Assembly (NCBI GenBank): GCA_015654535.1
Contig: JAATGU010000010.1
Span: forward strand, 1-47,098
From: Bacteroidales bacterium
GTDB lineage: Bacteria; Bacteroidota; Bacteroidia; Bacteroidales; Bacteroidaceae
Direction: 5' to 3'
DNA length: 47,098 bases
Below the pieces are notes generated by a model. The model saw only the letters and a list, made by a program, of their open reading frames with translations. It was not told where the DNA came from and did not search any database. The position numbers and the translations under genes are program-made. Shown here piece by piece: positions 34,562 to 43,023 of the stretch. Position 1 is the stretch's first letter. Each line of letters begins with the position of its first letter.

Positions 34562-35926
34562 CTATTTCACAACAACTTTTGTTGTTACTACAGCACCTTC
34601 AGCAGTGATCGCTTTTACAATGTACAAACCCGGAGCTAAAGCAGCTTCATTTGCATTTTCTTTCGCAGCAACTTTCTGACCTGCAAAATTAAAGACTTCA
34701 ATGTTTGCTGATTGAGATAGTTTGATTCCACTTGCAGTAGTTGTTACTATCAATGCAGCATCAGATTTAGTTTGTTCAATTCCAGTAGCAGGTCCAAGAT
34801 CTTTTGAAAGACCAAATTGATAGGCAGCAACACCGCTTTTATATGCATAAACATACAGAGTAGCTATTGTTTTAGCTTCATTTACTTCAATACGAGGTAA
34901 TGCAGTACGTACCGCATTGGAGGCAGTACCTAAACCTGCAGCAGGATATTGGAAATATTGCTTCATTCCAGAAAATTGCATACCTTCACCTAATTCGCAA
35001 ACATTCCATGCTTGAGCAGGAGTTACCACATTATTTGAATAAACATAGGTAACAAAATCCTTTCCATTAATAGAGAATTCATCCACTCCATTATTCCCAA
35101 AATTCTTTGGAGCACAATCTAAAGCATTGGCAAATCCATCAACCATTACTCCATTCATATCATAAAGAGTGGCAGCCGAATTAAATCCATCTAAGTAAAA
35201 AAGATCGTTATCTACAGGACACACGCGAGGTGCAGTACCATTAAAACCAGGGGTTTCTGGATAATAACTCTGAATTGAAATACCAATAGGCTCAGCAGCT
35301 ACAACGCCACCTGTTATATCCCAACGAAGAACTTGATCACCAGCACCAGTTTCACTACCAACAATAGCTGCCATCAAATAACCGTCACGTGTTACATCCC
35401 CGTATACACCAAATGCATCAATACGACTTGTGCCCGATAGCTCTGGTATCAAACTGTCTAAAATCTTAGTTCCTGAACCGTCACTCAAATTAATGCTCCA
35501 TATTTGAAAGTTTCCTTGCTTTAAATCGGTACACAAGTTTGAAACAAGTACATGACCTGCATCGTCTACTTGTATATCATTACAAGGTAATGTAACCTGA
35601 CTTCCATCTGCTTTAGTGAAAATATTTGAAGCCAGCACTAGATTCCTTTTAAACGCTCCCGTTGAGCCATTATAGACATCAATACTACTAATAATAGGAT
35701 CACCATCACGTCTGCAAAATAAAAGTTCACCATTGAGGGCTGCCATCCCCCTTGCCTCACCAAGAGCTGCTGCAATGTTGTTATTTGTCAATTCAGATTT
35801 AATCCATAGGCTTCTCAGTTCATAACCATCAACAGGCGTGTAAGTAGCAGGATCTTTCACAATTTGTGCATTCATTGACGCAACTCCCATCATTAGAGCT
35901 GCAGTCCCAAGTAATAATCTTTTCAT
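34562..35926 (-). CDS. Secreted beta-propeller-like protein with C-terminal sorting domain
   Basis: This 454-residue protein has a signal peptide (1-20, ASMNAQ). A repeat-containing body follows (about 35-370) with NGELLFCRRDGDP, NDIQVDDAGHVLVSN, IDAFGVYGDVTRDGYLM and PVDNDLFYLDGF, which look like propeller blades. The ending ALAPGLYIVKAITAEG is a Por/DUF6383-like sorting or anchoring tail. No catalytic motif was recognised. The position between the GHL10 and NAGPA genes suggests a surface binding or scaffold role. The middle of this gene appears less AT-rich than the flanking genes by eye. Confidence 0.7.
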   Translation of the reverse strand: MKRLLLGTAALMMGVASMNAQIVKDPATYTPVDGYELRSLWIKSELTNNNIAAALGEARGMAALNGELLFCRRDGDPIISSIDVYNGSTGAFKRNLVLASNIFTKADGSQVTLPCNDIQVDDAGHVLVSNLCTDLKQGNFQIWSINLSDGSGTKILDSLIPELSGTSRIDAFGVYGDVTRDGYLMAAIVGSETGAGDQVLRWDITGGVVAAEPIGISIQSYYPETPGFNGTAPRVCPVDNDLFYLDGFNSAATLYDMNGVMVDGFANALDCAPKNFGNNGVDEFSINGKDFVTYVYSNNVVTPAQAWNVCELGEGMQFSGMKQYFQYPAAGLGTASNAVRTALPRIEVNEAKTIATLYVYAYKSGVAAYQFGLSKDLGPATGIEQTKSDAALIVTTTASGIKLSQSANIEVFNFAGQKVAAKENANEAALAPGLYIVKAITAEGAVVTTKVVVK

Positions 35927-35986
35927 AATTTAAAAAATTAAGTTAAACAATAATTATAATTTATTCTACAAATCAGCATAAAATTT

Positions 35987-36586
35987 TCATTTAAGTAATT
36001 TCAAGGTTACTCTCTTTCCATCAACTTCAATTACGAGTAAATAAACTCCCGATGATAACTTTGCAACTGGAAGTTCAAGTGATTTTCTTCCCGCCGGCAT
36101 GTCACCATCCCAAAGACGACCAACAAGCATACCTGAAATAGAATTTAAACTCACTCTCACCTTCGACAGAGCATCCATATTCAATATTAACTGTTTATTA
36201 TTTGAACCAAGAGTAAGAATATAAAAGTTAGGACCCGATTTTTCTATATTATCTATCGCTGTAGAAAGTGTATTATACACTTTTACGGTATCCGACCAGT
36301 TAGTATAGCTGGTTACAACAGATCCTGATGCATCCTTGGAATAGTATTCAGCTCGTGCTCTTAAGTAATATATTCCTGTTGACAAATCTTCATATGTTGT
36401 TTCATACACAAATGGATCAACCTGCTTTATTTTTGTTTGTCTCGTTGGAAAACTTTCTGAACTGCACAATTCTATTCGAAAATTTTTTGCTCGAGTTTCT
36501 TCTTGCCATTTTACTTCCAATTGATTGCTCTCAATATTGGATTCTGCCAACGGAGACAATATTTGAATCATATTCGGAACTACAGC
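35987..36586 (-). pseudogene. Detached C-terminal part of the GHL10 protein (Fn3-like repeat plus T9SS tail)
   Basis: This stretch continues in the same frame as the GHL10 gene after a single TAA (36587-36589). It first gives AVVPN, then MIQILSPLAESNIESNQLEV, which repeats the pattern that opens the preceding Fn3-like domains (for example PTIFSIVNPVDLSNNVSLTP). It ends with a sorting tail (GVYLLVIEVDGKR). An internal ATG at 36571 could start a 194-residue protein, but that would lack a signal peptide and could not be exported. It is best read as the end of a 928-residue protein separated by one nonsense codon. Confidence 0.8.
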
Positions 36587-38773
36587 TTATGTTGTAATAC
36601 TGATAATAGGAGAATACGTTTCTACTTCATTGATGGTTGTTTTTACTCGCAAATAATAAGTTTTCAGACCAACCAAAACGCCCGATGGCAATTTACAATT
36701 ATTTGAATTATAGTTAGCTGAGTATAATATTAAGTCGTTAGTAAAGTTTACTGAAGAAGCTATTTCAAGTTGATACGTGGCACCTTCTCCTGCATTAGAC
36801 CAAGATATATCCGGTGTCAATGAAACATTGTTGCTCAAATCAACAGGATTTACAATGCTAAAAATTGTGGGAATAAAAGACCAAATAGGCGTTGTAACAC
36901 TTTCCGAACCAATAGCTTTAGCTTTTACTCTCCAATAATAAGTTTTTCCATTAGTTAATGGCTTAAGATTGGATGTAGAGAAACTATTAGTATAAACTTC
37001 TCTCGCACACAATAAATTAGTAAATGCTTGATCCTCTGAAATTTCTAAAATATAAGAAATAGCATTTGGTACAGCTTGCCAAGTAAATGTAAAAGGAGAT
37101 AAAACCTCATATTGATTCGTTGGATATAACAACGTAGGTATAGATACTGATCCGGATGATTGTCCCACTATTACAGGAGCATGTTCATTTCCATAGCGAT
37201 CTAACACTGCTACAGCTAAAACATTATTTGATAAATCAACTGATCCATTTAATGTATAATTAGAATTATAAGATACACCTAAAAGATATTCAGAGGAATT
37301 AAACACATTAGGATCGTTTATTTTTGAATTTGGTATAGCGTAAACTGAATAACGTACATTCCCATCCACCGGAGTCCAGCTTAATATATTTCCGTTGAGT
37401 AAAATGTTACTTACAACGCTTGGAACAGAAGTCTTTTTCCAATGAATAGAAGGAACTAAAGCTTTATTCATATACTTATTACGTTTCAGATAATCAACAA
37501 AACCTGAAGTAGAATATAGTTTTGTTGTAGAGTAAAAAACACTTCCAGGAGCGTCATTTTTATCCGAATTTCGATTTGCATCGATTTGCAAACCAACTTC
37601 AGATGATCCAAAACGTGTACGTGGAACTGCATTTTCCCTTATAATAGCTTCTTCTATAGAGGATAGACCATTGACAGGTAAGGACTCACTATTTATCTGA
37701 GTAGATTTTGTTGTAGTAGTTGTAGTCGCTGTCAACCCACTTATTGAATGACTTGAATAAAAATGCTTCCCAAAATGTAATGCTACATCAGACCACCAAG
37801 CAGCTAATGTATCATAATCTGTACTGCCTGAACCAGTAGTCCAATAAATTTGAGGGGAAATATAGTCAATTGTGCCTTGCTGTAGCCAAGCAATGGGATT
37901 ACAATATATTCCATCATAAGCATATCCTCCAGATATTCCAGACGGCAATGTTAGCCCATAAGAAGCTGCAACTGTACTATTTACATCCCAAATTCCTGCC
38001 GGAGAAACACCAAATTTTACAGATGGATTAACCTCTTGAATTGTATTATAAACTTGTGCAATCATTTTATCCACATTATCACGTCTCCAATTAGCTAGGC
38101 TAAGGCTATTGGGGTTATATTTTGAATAGGTACCAGCATCTTCGGTAGTTGTTCCCTGCAAATAAAAGTAATCATCAAAAAGTACTCCATCAACATCATA
38201 ATTAGTAACAATTTCCCTAATAATATCAGAAATACGTTGCCTAACTTCTGGTAAGCCAGGATCTAGAATAGCTGCTCCTCCATGTGTAAGTACCCAATCA
38301 GGATGGTCCGTATTATAATCTCCCGGTAGACCACTCCATTGGCCTGCCACAGACTCAAAACGATATGGATTCACCCATGCATGTACTTCCAATCCTCGTT
38401 TATGCCCTTCTTCAATAACAAAAGCAAGAGGATCATAACCAGGATCCATTCCCCTTGTTGCGACCAAATCTGATGACCAAGGCTCATAACTCGATTTGTA
38501 CATTGCATCACACCTACTCCGAACTTGAAAGCAGACAGCATTCATATTTGCCGAGACCAATGAATCTAGAATTCTGGTCATTAGCTTTTTCTGAATATTA
38601 ATTTCCTGTTCATTTCCAGTTTTGGTGATTTGAGATTTAGGCCAATCCAACTGATATACAGTTGCAAGCCAAGTAGAACGCATTTCCCTTTTTGGCGATT
38701 GAGCAAAAATTATTAGACTTATTTGCAAAAATAAGACCGAAAAAACTAATTTCTTAAAGTTATAATTCATCAT
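36587..38773 (-). CDS. GHL10-family glycoside hydrolase (DigH-like), truncated by an in-frame TAA
   Basis: This 728-residue protein has a signal peptide (1-24) and a GHL10/DUF187 barrel (about 29-370). The barrel shows EMRSTWLATVYQLDWP, FQVRSRCDAMY, VHAWVNPYRFES near 125, DGVLFDDYFY near 196, KFGVSPAGIWDVN and DYISPQIYW. Fn3-like domains follow (about 440-530, 540-635 and 640-728). E. coli DigH, of the same family, cuts peptide-free peptidoglycan glycan between MurNAc and GlcNAc. The partner amidase in this operon would make such glycan. The stop codon separates the enzyme from its sorting tail (see the next entry downstream), so it may stay periplasmic. Confidence 0.88.
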   Translation of the reverse strand: MMNYNFKKLVFSVLFLQISLIIFAQSPKREMRSTWLATVYQLDWPKSQITKTGNEQEINIQKKLMTRILDSLVSANMNAVCFQVRSRCDAMYKSSYEPWSSDLVATRGMDPGYDPLAFVIEEGHKRGLEVHAWVNPYRFESVAGQWSGLPGDYNTDHPDWVLTHGGAAILDPGLPEVRQRISDIIREIVTNYDVDGVLFDDYFYLQGTTTEDAGTYSKYNPNSLSLANWRRDNVDKMIAQVYNTIQEVNPSVKFGVSPAGIWDVNSTVAASYGLTLPSGISGGYAYDGIYCNPIAWLQQGTIDYISPQIYWTTGSGSTDYDTLAAWWSDVALHFGKHFYSSHSISGLTATTTTTTKSTQINSESLPVNGLSSIEEAIIRENAVPRTRFGSSEVGLQIDANRNSDKNDAPGSVFYSTTKLYSTSGFVDYLKRNKYMNKALVPSIHWKKTSVPSVVSNILLNGNILSWTPVDGNVRYSVYAIPNSKINDPNVFNSSEYLLGVSYNSNYTLNGSVDLSNNVLAVAVLDRYGNEHAPVIVGQSSGSVSIPTLLYPTNQYEVLSPFTFTWQAVPNAISYILEISEDQAFTNLLCAREVYTNSFSTSNLKPLTNGKTYYWRVKAKAIGSESVTTPIWSFIPTIFSIVNPVDLSNNVSLTPDISWSNAGEGATYQLEIASSVNFTNDLILYSANYNSNNCKLPSGVLVGLKTYYLRVKTTINEVETYSPIISITT

Positions 38774-38800
38774 AATAAACTATTCTTTTGAGATTTATAC

Positions 38801-38843
38801 TAGCTAGCTGGCAATCACATCTGTTGTAATTATCAGCTAGCTA
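38801..38843. other. Intra-operon hairpin upstream of the GHL10 gene
   Basis: TAGCTAGCTG (38801-38810) and CAGCTAGCTA (38834-38843) are exact 10-nt reverse complements around a 23-nt loop. It lies in the 77-bp gap after the PKD lipoprotein gene, at the boundary between import genes and enzyme genes. A role in differential expression is possible. Confidence 0.55.
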
Positions 38844-38850
38844 CAATGTA

Positions 38851-40491
38851 TTAAAAAAGTTTTGCTTTGGTATTATTAATTGCTATACCATAGATTTCAA
38901 CATTATCAATGATAGATTCTATTTTGTTCGTTGCCGGGTTATAACGTTTCAAGCCAGAAGTTACTATTGAGGCGGCATCTTTACGATAACCAAAATAAAC
39001 AGAACCATCATCAGAATCTAACACCATCTGGCAAATATCAATGTACTCACCAGTAGAACCTTCACTATCAGAAATCAGTGATTGAATCAACGTTCCCGGA
39101 TTAGCTGAGGTTATCTTTAAAGGATCTTGAAAATCAGTTAAAGTCGCCTTATAAAGTCCTTTGTCACGAACTGCATAATAAATTACTCCTCTAGTCTCAT
39201 CAATAACGAATGATTTAATGAACAAACCGGAAGCCAATACCGGATAAGGTTTATTAGCTGCACCAAACGATATTGCGGTAGCAGAAATATCACTATCTTT
39301 AAAACGATAAAGGCCAACGCCATTATAGGTCTTAGACCACCACCAGGTACCATCCTTTAACTTAGTCATGCAAGCATTCATCGCGCCAAAAGCATAACCT
39401 ACATTATAATACTGTAAACGGTCATTTTGTACAAAGTATGAAAAACGTGGATCAGTACGATCCATAGCCATATTTCTTGAAGTCTTAGTTACTTTGGTTA
39501 TACCAGTATTACGATCAGAGAAATAAAGGTCATTGCCTTCTATATATCCGTAAAAAGGATCATCAAATGCGGCTTTAGCATTTGTTAGCAAAGTTTCAAC
39601 TTTGCTTCCGTCATAAGCAACAACAGAGATTGCTCCGTCGCCCATAACACCGTCTGCATCGTCAATATAAGTAAACTGCTTACCAGCGTCAAGCACATAC
39701 AGACATGAATCACTAAAAAATAAATTCAATGGATGTTGACCAGATTTAATCCCTAAATCAAACGAATTATTTTTCATTCCAGCAGACATATTTGGAATAA
39801 GTTTCATCGCCATCAAATTACCACCTTTCACTGCATAATAAATAGTTTTGGCAGGCTGATTATAACCAACCTGAACATTTACGACACCTTCTTCCAAAGA
39901 ACGACCACCTAGCGTTGTCTTCAATACAATTTTCTGTGAACCAACATTCTTAAATCTTAACTGCCCTGGATCTGCCCCTTTATATTCTATTATCGAATTC
40001 CCATTTGTATCCATTGTACCTTCAGGTAATACCCAAGTAAAATCTACCGACAAATTCTGAGGATTAGGTAAAGATACGGAGAAATGTACCGGAGTATTAT
40101 TAACTTCACAAAGTCCACCTTCAATCGGATCAATCTTTATTGTCGGAAAAATATCACTAATAAATATTTTTTTTGTAACCGTTCCCTCATCTTGAACAAA
40201 TAGAGTTACATTATAAGTTCCCGCCACTTGAAAAATATGTTTCGGATTCGACTCTGTTATCACGCTAGAACCATCACCAAAATTCCAACTACATGAACCT
40301 ATTGCTTCAGAAGTATTTTCGAATTGAATGGTTGAACCGACAAGATAATCAATTTTATAATCTCCATCCACGCTATATTTGAAAGCAACCTTATCGCTTG
40401 GAAAAGTTTCATAAAGCGGGTTATTCTCAACACATCCCACCAATGATAAAGTGAGTGATAAAACTGTAAATATATATTTAACTAGCCTCAT
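38851..40491 (-). CDS. PKD-domain surface lipoprotein with beta-propeller, SusE/F position
   Basis: This 546-residue protein has a lipoprotein signal peptide with lipobox LSLVGC (Cys20). A PKD domain follows (about 35-115), with SCSWNFGDGSSV and HIFQVAGTYNVTLFV. A second Ig-like part spans about 120-205. From about 210 to the end there are propeller-like repeats (LYVLDAGKQFTYID, DLYFSDRNTGITKV, GVIYYAVRDKGLYK, GSVYFGYRKDA). It follows the other lipoprotein gene after 11 bp. By position it is a likely surface glycan- or fragment-binding protein of the SusCD system. The ligand is unknown. Confidence 0.78.
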   Translation of the reverse strand: MRLVKYIFTVLSLTLSLVGCVENNPLYETFPSDKVAFKYSVDGDYKIDYLVGSTIQFENTSEAIGSCSWNFGDGSSVITESNPKHIFQVAGTYNVTLFVQDEGTVTKKIFISDIFPTIKIDPIEGGLCEVNNTPVHFSVSLPNPQNLSVDFTWVLPEGTMDTNGNSIIEYKGADPGQLRFKNVGSQKIVLKTTLGGRSLEEGVVNVQVGYNQPAKTIYYAVKGGNLMAMKLIPNMSAGMKNNSFDLGIKSGQHPLNLFFSDSCLYVLDAGKQFTYIDDADGVMGDGAISVVAYDGSKVETLLTNAKAAFDDPFYGYIEGNDLYFSDRNTGITKVTKTSRNMAMDRTDPRFSYFVQNDRLQYYNVGYAFGAMNACMTKLKDGTWWWSKTYNGVGLYRFKDSDISATAISFGAANKPYPVLASGLFIKSFVIDETRGVIYYAVRDKGLYKATLTDFQDPLKITSANPGTLIQSLISDSEGSTGEYIDICQMVLDSDDGSVYFGYRKDAASIVTSGLKRYNPATNKIESIIDNVEIYGIAINNTKAKLF

Positions 40492-40502
40492 GGTTATACA
40501 AT

Positions 40503-41345
40503 TTAAATAATTTTAATAGAAAGTTTTTCTGTAATACCCTGATTCTTCTTTTTATCGAAGACTCGAAAAGTTGCACCAATAGTATAAGATCTTAAATAGT
40601 TTATCTGATATTTTGATTCTACAGATCTATAAATTAAATCTTCAAAAGGGATAGCATCAAATTTACTCTTCAAATCTGTCACTTTTTCATTCTTGACAAA
40701 TTTATCGTAACTAGCGCTGTTACTATTATAGGTAGAATCAAGACAAGCATTAAATTCTTCGACAGTCATATTGCCAGCAGTGACTAACAATGTTCGATAA
40801 TCGGATAACTGTTCCGTTTTTGCAAGTTTCTCATAGAGTCCTTTTTTAAAAGCAGTTGCAAATGTATCAGGAAATAATGATTGAAATTTATTCATATCAA
40901 AATCCACAACATCCTTCCACTCTATAGGGCGAAGAGTGCTACTGGTTGGAAACTTGCCATTAAAGATATAAGCCTTTTTAACACTGTCCCAGTAACTTTC
41001 AGAATGTGAATAATTAATAATCATTTGATTCTCGCGAGATAAAGTTGATTTATCTATTGAGAGTGAATAATTGAAACTAACAATCGGGCAAGTAGCGGTC
41101 ATCGATATATTTTCTGTTAAATCATACCATACAGCCATATTCTCGATTTCTTCTCCATTTGTATAATATTGCGCTTTGAAAGCCAGACTATCACCCGCTT
41201 TCACTTGTGTACTTGATAGCTCCCAAATTGTATGAGGAACTTGCTGCCCTATGCGAGCCCAATCATCAACAGGATCATTGACTTCACAAGCTGTAAAACT
41301 TGCTAAACTCAATAATAAGAAGGTTATTTTTATTACATTTTTCAT
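40503..41345 (-). CDS. Lipoprotein of unknown function next to SusD
   Basis: This 280-residue protein has a lipoprotein leader MKNVIKITFLLLSLASFTAC (Cys20). The mature part starts with a beta-sandwich-like section (TIWELSSTQVKAGDSLAFKA, about 40-60). A charged, mainly helical middle follows (about 140-245), and the C-terminal strand section is YTIGATFRVFDKKK. I recognise no family. A TTG at 41357 could add four residues, but the ATG at 41345 starts a normal leader and is chosen. It lies 21 bp after susD. It probably works at the outer membrane with SusCD. Confidence 0.7.
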   Translation of the reverse strand: MKNVIKITFLLLSLASFTACEVNDPVDDWARIGQQVPHTIWELSSTQVKAGDSLAFKAQYYTNGEEIENMAVWYDLTENISMTATCPIVSFNYSLSIDKSTLSRENQMIINYSHSESYWDSVKKAYIFNGKFPTSSTLRPIEWKDVVDFDMNKFQSLFPDTFATAFKKGLYEKLAKTEQLSDYRTLLVTAGNMTVEEFNACLDSTYNSNSASYDKFVKNEKVTDLKSKFDAIPFEDLIYRSVESKYQINYLRSYTIGATFRVFDKKKNQGITEKLSIKII

Positions 41346-41366
41346 ATTTTTATGCAATTAAATTAG

Positions 41367-43013
41367 TTATTTGTGTGCATCTGAGTAATTCGCCCAAATC
41401 ATAGGTTGTTTCAACCAATCAGCATTTTTATATGCGCCTAGTCTTTCTAATTCAGCTTTGTTATATTTTTCTTCTGTTTCAGGATCATAATTTATACGTT
41501 GTATCCAAACCTCTTTTATCGTTCCATCAGCATTTTTTTCTGTACACCAATAAGGCTCATACAAATTGTAAGGGCGTTTCAATCCTGGATACACAATTAC
41601 ACCATCATAAGTCTTCTTATTTACATCGTTACTATAGTTATACCTCCTTAAGTCTGTCCATTGTTCAGGCTGCAGATACATACATACATATTTCTGATGC
41701 ATAAGATGTTTAATAGTAAAAGCATTACCTTCTGGAAAATATTTATCCTTAAAACTTCCATCAAAATAGTTTTTTCTAGGAGTATTATTAGGAACTCCAT
41801 ACCTGTCCATATTAATATTGGCAGCCTCAATTGTTAAAGCTCTCGCTGTACTTTTATCATCTTTCCAATATTCTGCCTCAGCTTTTATCAATAGCAGTTC
41901 TTCAGTAGTTATCAGCGGAATATAACCATTATCCTTTGTATATATTCCAGCATATAAATCAGGATAATTAGATTCTTTATAAGAAACTCCCATACCAATG
42001 TTATTTTCCAAATAACGAAACTTAGTAGAAGTATCACCTTCCGGACCTGATCTTGCAACCATCATTCTTTCCAATCGAGGATCTTCAGCCTTACCTGTAG
42101 TAAGCCCTGGCCTTGCATATACACCCATTATATTTTCACAAAAATATTTGGATACAATAGATTTATCGAACTGATTATCACGACTTTCCCAACCATTAAT
42201 AATTGGTTTGGATGGTCCCCAAGGAGAGCTTTTAACACCTGTTCCACCATCATACTGATATCTGGGTTCCTCCCAATCAGAAGTATAAGCTGCATCTACT
42301 GCATCAATAATTCGTTGACAAGTAGCAGGAGTATTATCCCAGTTAGGAAGTTTACGCAATAAAATGCGAGCCTTTAATGCGTAAGTAAACTGCCGCCATT
42401 TCTTTAAATCACCAGAAAATATTCGATCCATTGTCTTGGTAATTGTAATATTTGTAGGTGCTTCAGTCCAAGATGGATCATTATATAAAGAAATTAATTC
42501 GTCCGCTTCACTTAACATCCACTCGTAAATACTCTCCTGTGAATCATATTTAGGAGAATTTGACTTATAAGCTTCAGAGCGAGGCATATCTCCAAACATA
42601 TCTGTTGTTAGTTGAGTTGACATTAGACGAATAGTACGGGCTATTAAAATAAAATTTCTAGAATTTACTTTATCTGCAGCCGAAAGTAATTCATTCACAT
42701 TTGAACCTATGTCAAAAAAATGTCTACGCCATTGAGGATGCCTGTTCATTGTTAAGAATTCCCAACCGCTTTTATAAGCATAGGTACCTGTCTGGCTTTT
42801 CCCACCAGTAGTTAAAGTCTGAGACAAATAAGTCCCGTACTCAGCATGATCATAATTAATTTGAGATGAATAAAACACAACAACGGGTAATATTTGCTCA
42901 GGAGTTATTGCTGTTGCTTTATCCGGATTTTTATTATCATCAAGCATATCCTCGCAACCAAAGATTGTTATACTCAGTAACAATGCTAATGTGATATATT
43001 TAATTTTTTTCAT
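41367..43013 (-). CDS. SusD/RagB-family outer-membrane lipoprotein
   Basis: This 548-residue protein has a lipoprotein leader with lipobox SITIFGC (Cys20). It then has the SusD-like_2 pattern NPDKATAITPEQILPVVVFYSS, a TPR-like helical body with RTIRLMSTQLTTDMFGDMPRSEAY (about 130-155), WRQFTYALKARILLRKLP, LLLIKAEAEYW and YVCMYLQPEQWTDLRRYNYS. SusD proteins form the lid that captures ligands above the SusC barrel. It is 10 bp downstream of the SusC gene. The ligand cannot be read from sequence; cell-wall glycan or muropeptide is proposed from context. Confidence 0.93.
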   Translation of the reverse strand: MKKIKYITLALLLSITIFGCEDMLDDNKNPDKATAITPEQILPVVVFYSSQINYDHAEYGTYLSQTLTTGGKSQTGTYAYKSGWEFLTMNRHPQWRRHFFDIGSNVNELLSAADKVNSRNFILIARTIRLMSTQLTTDMFGDMPRSEAYKSNSPKYDSQESIYEWMLSEADELISLYNDPSWTEAPTNITITKTMDRIFSGDLKKWRQFTYALKARILLRKLPNWDNTPATCQRIIDAVDAAYTSDWEEPRYQYDGGTGVKSSPWGPSKPIINGWESRDNQFDKSIVSKYFCENIMGVYARPGLTTGKAEDPRLERMMVARSGPEGDTSTKFRYLENNIGMGVSYKESNYPDLYAGIYTKDNGYIPLITTEELLLIKAEAEYWKDDKSTARALTIEAANINMDRYGVPNNTPRKNYFDGSFKDKYFPEGNAFTIKHLMHQKYVCMYLQPEQWTDLRRYNYSNDVNKKTYDGVIVYPGLKRPYNLYEPYWCTEKNADGTIKEVWIQRINYDPETEEKYNKAELERLGAYKNADWLKQPMIWANYSDAHK

Positions 43014-43023
43014 AATTCATTAT

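Noticed and set aside
35987..36571. Independent 194-residue gene after GHL10
   Set aside because: It is in frame with GHL10, lacks a signal peptide although it ends in an export tail, and its first residues continue the Fn3-like repeat.
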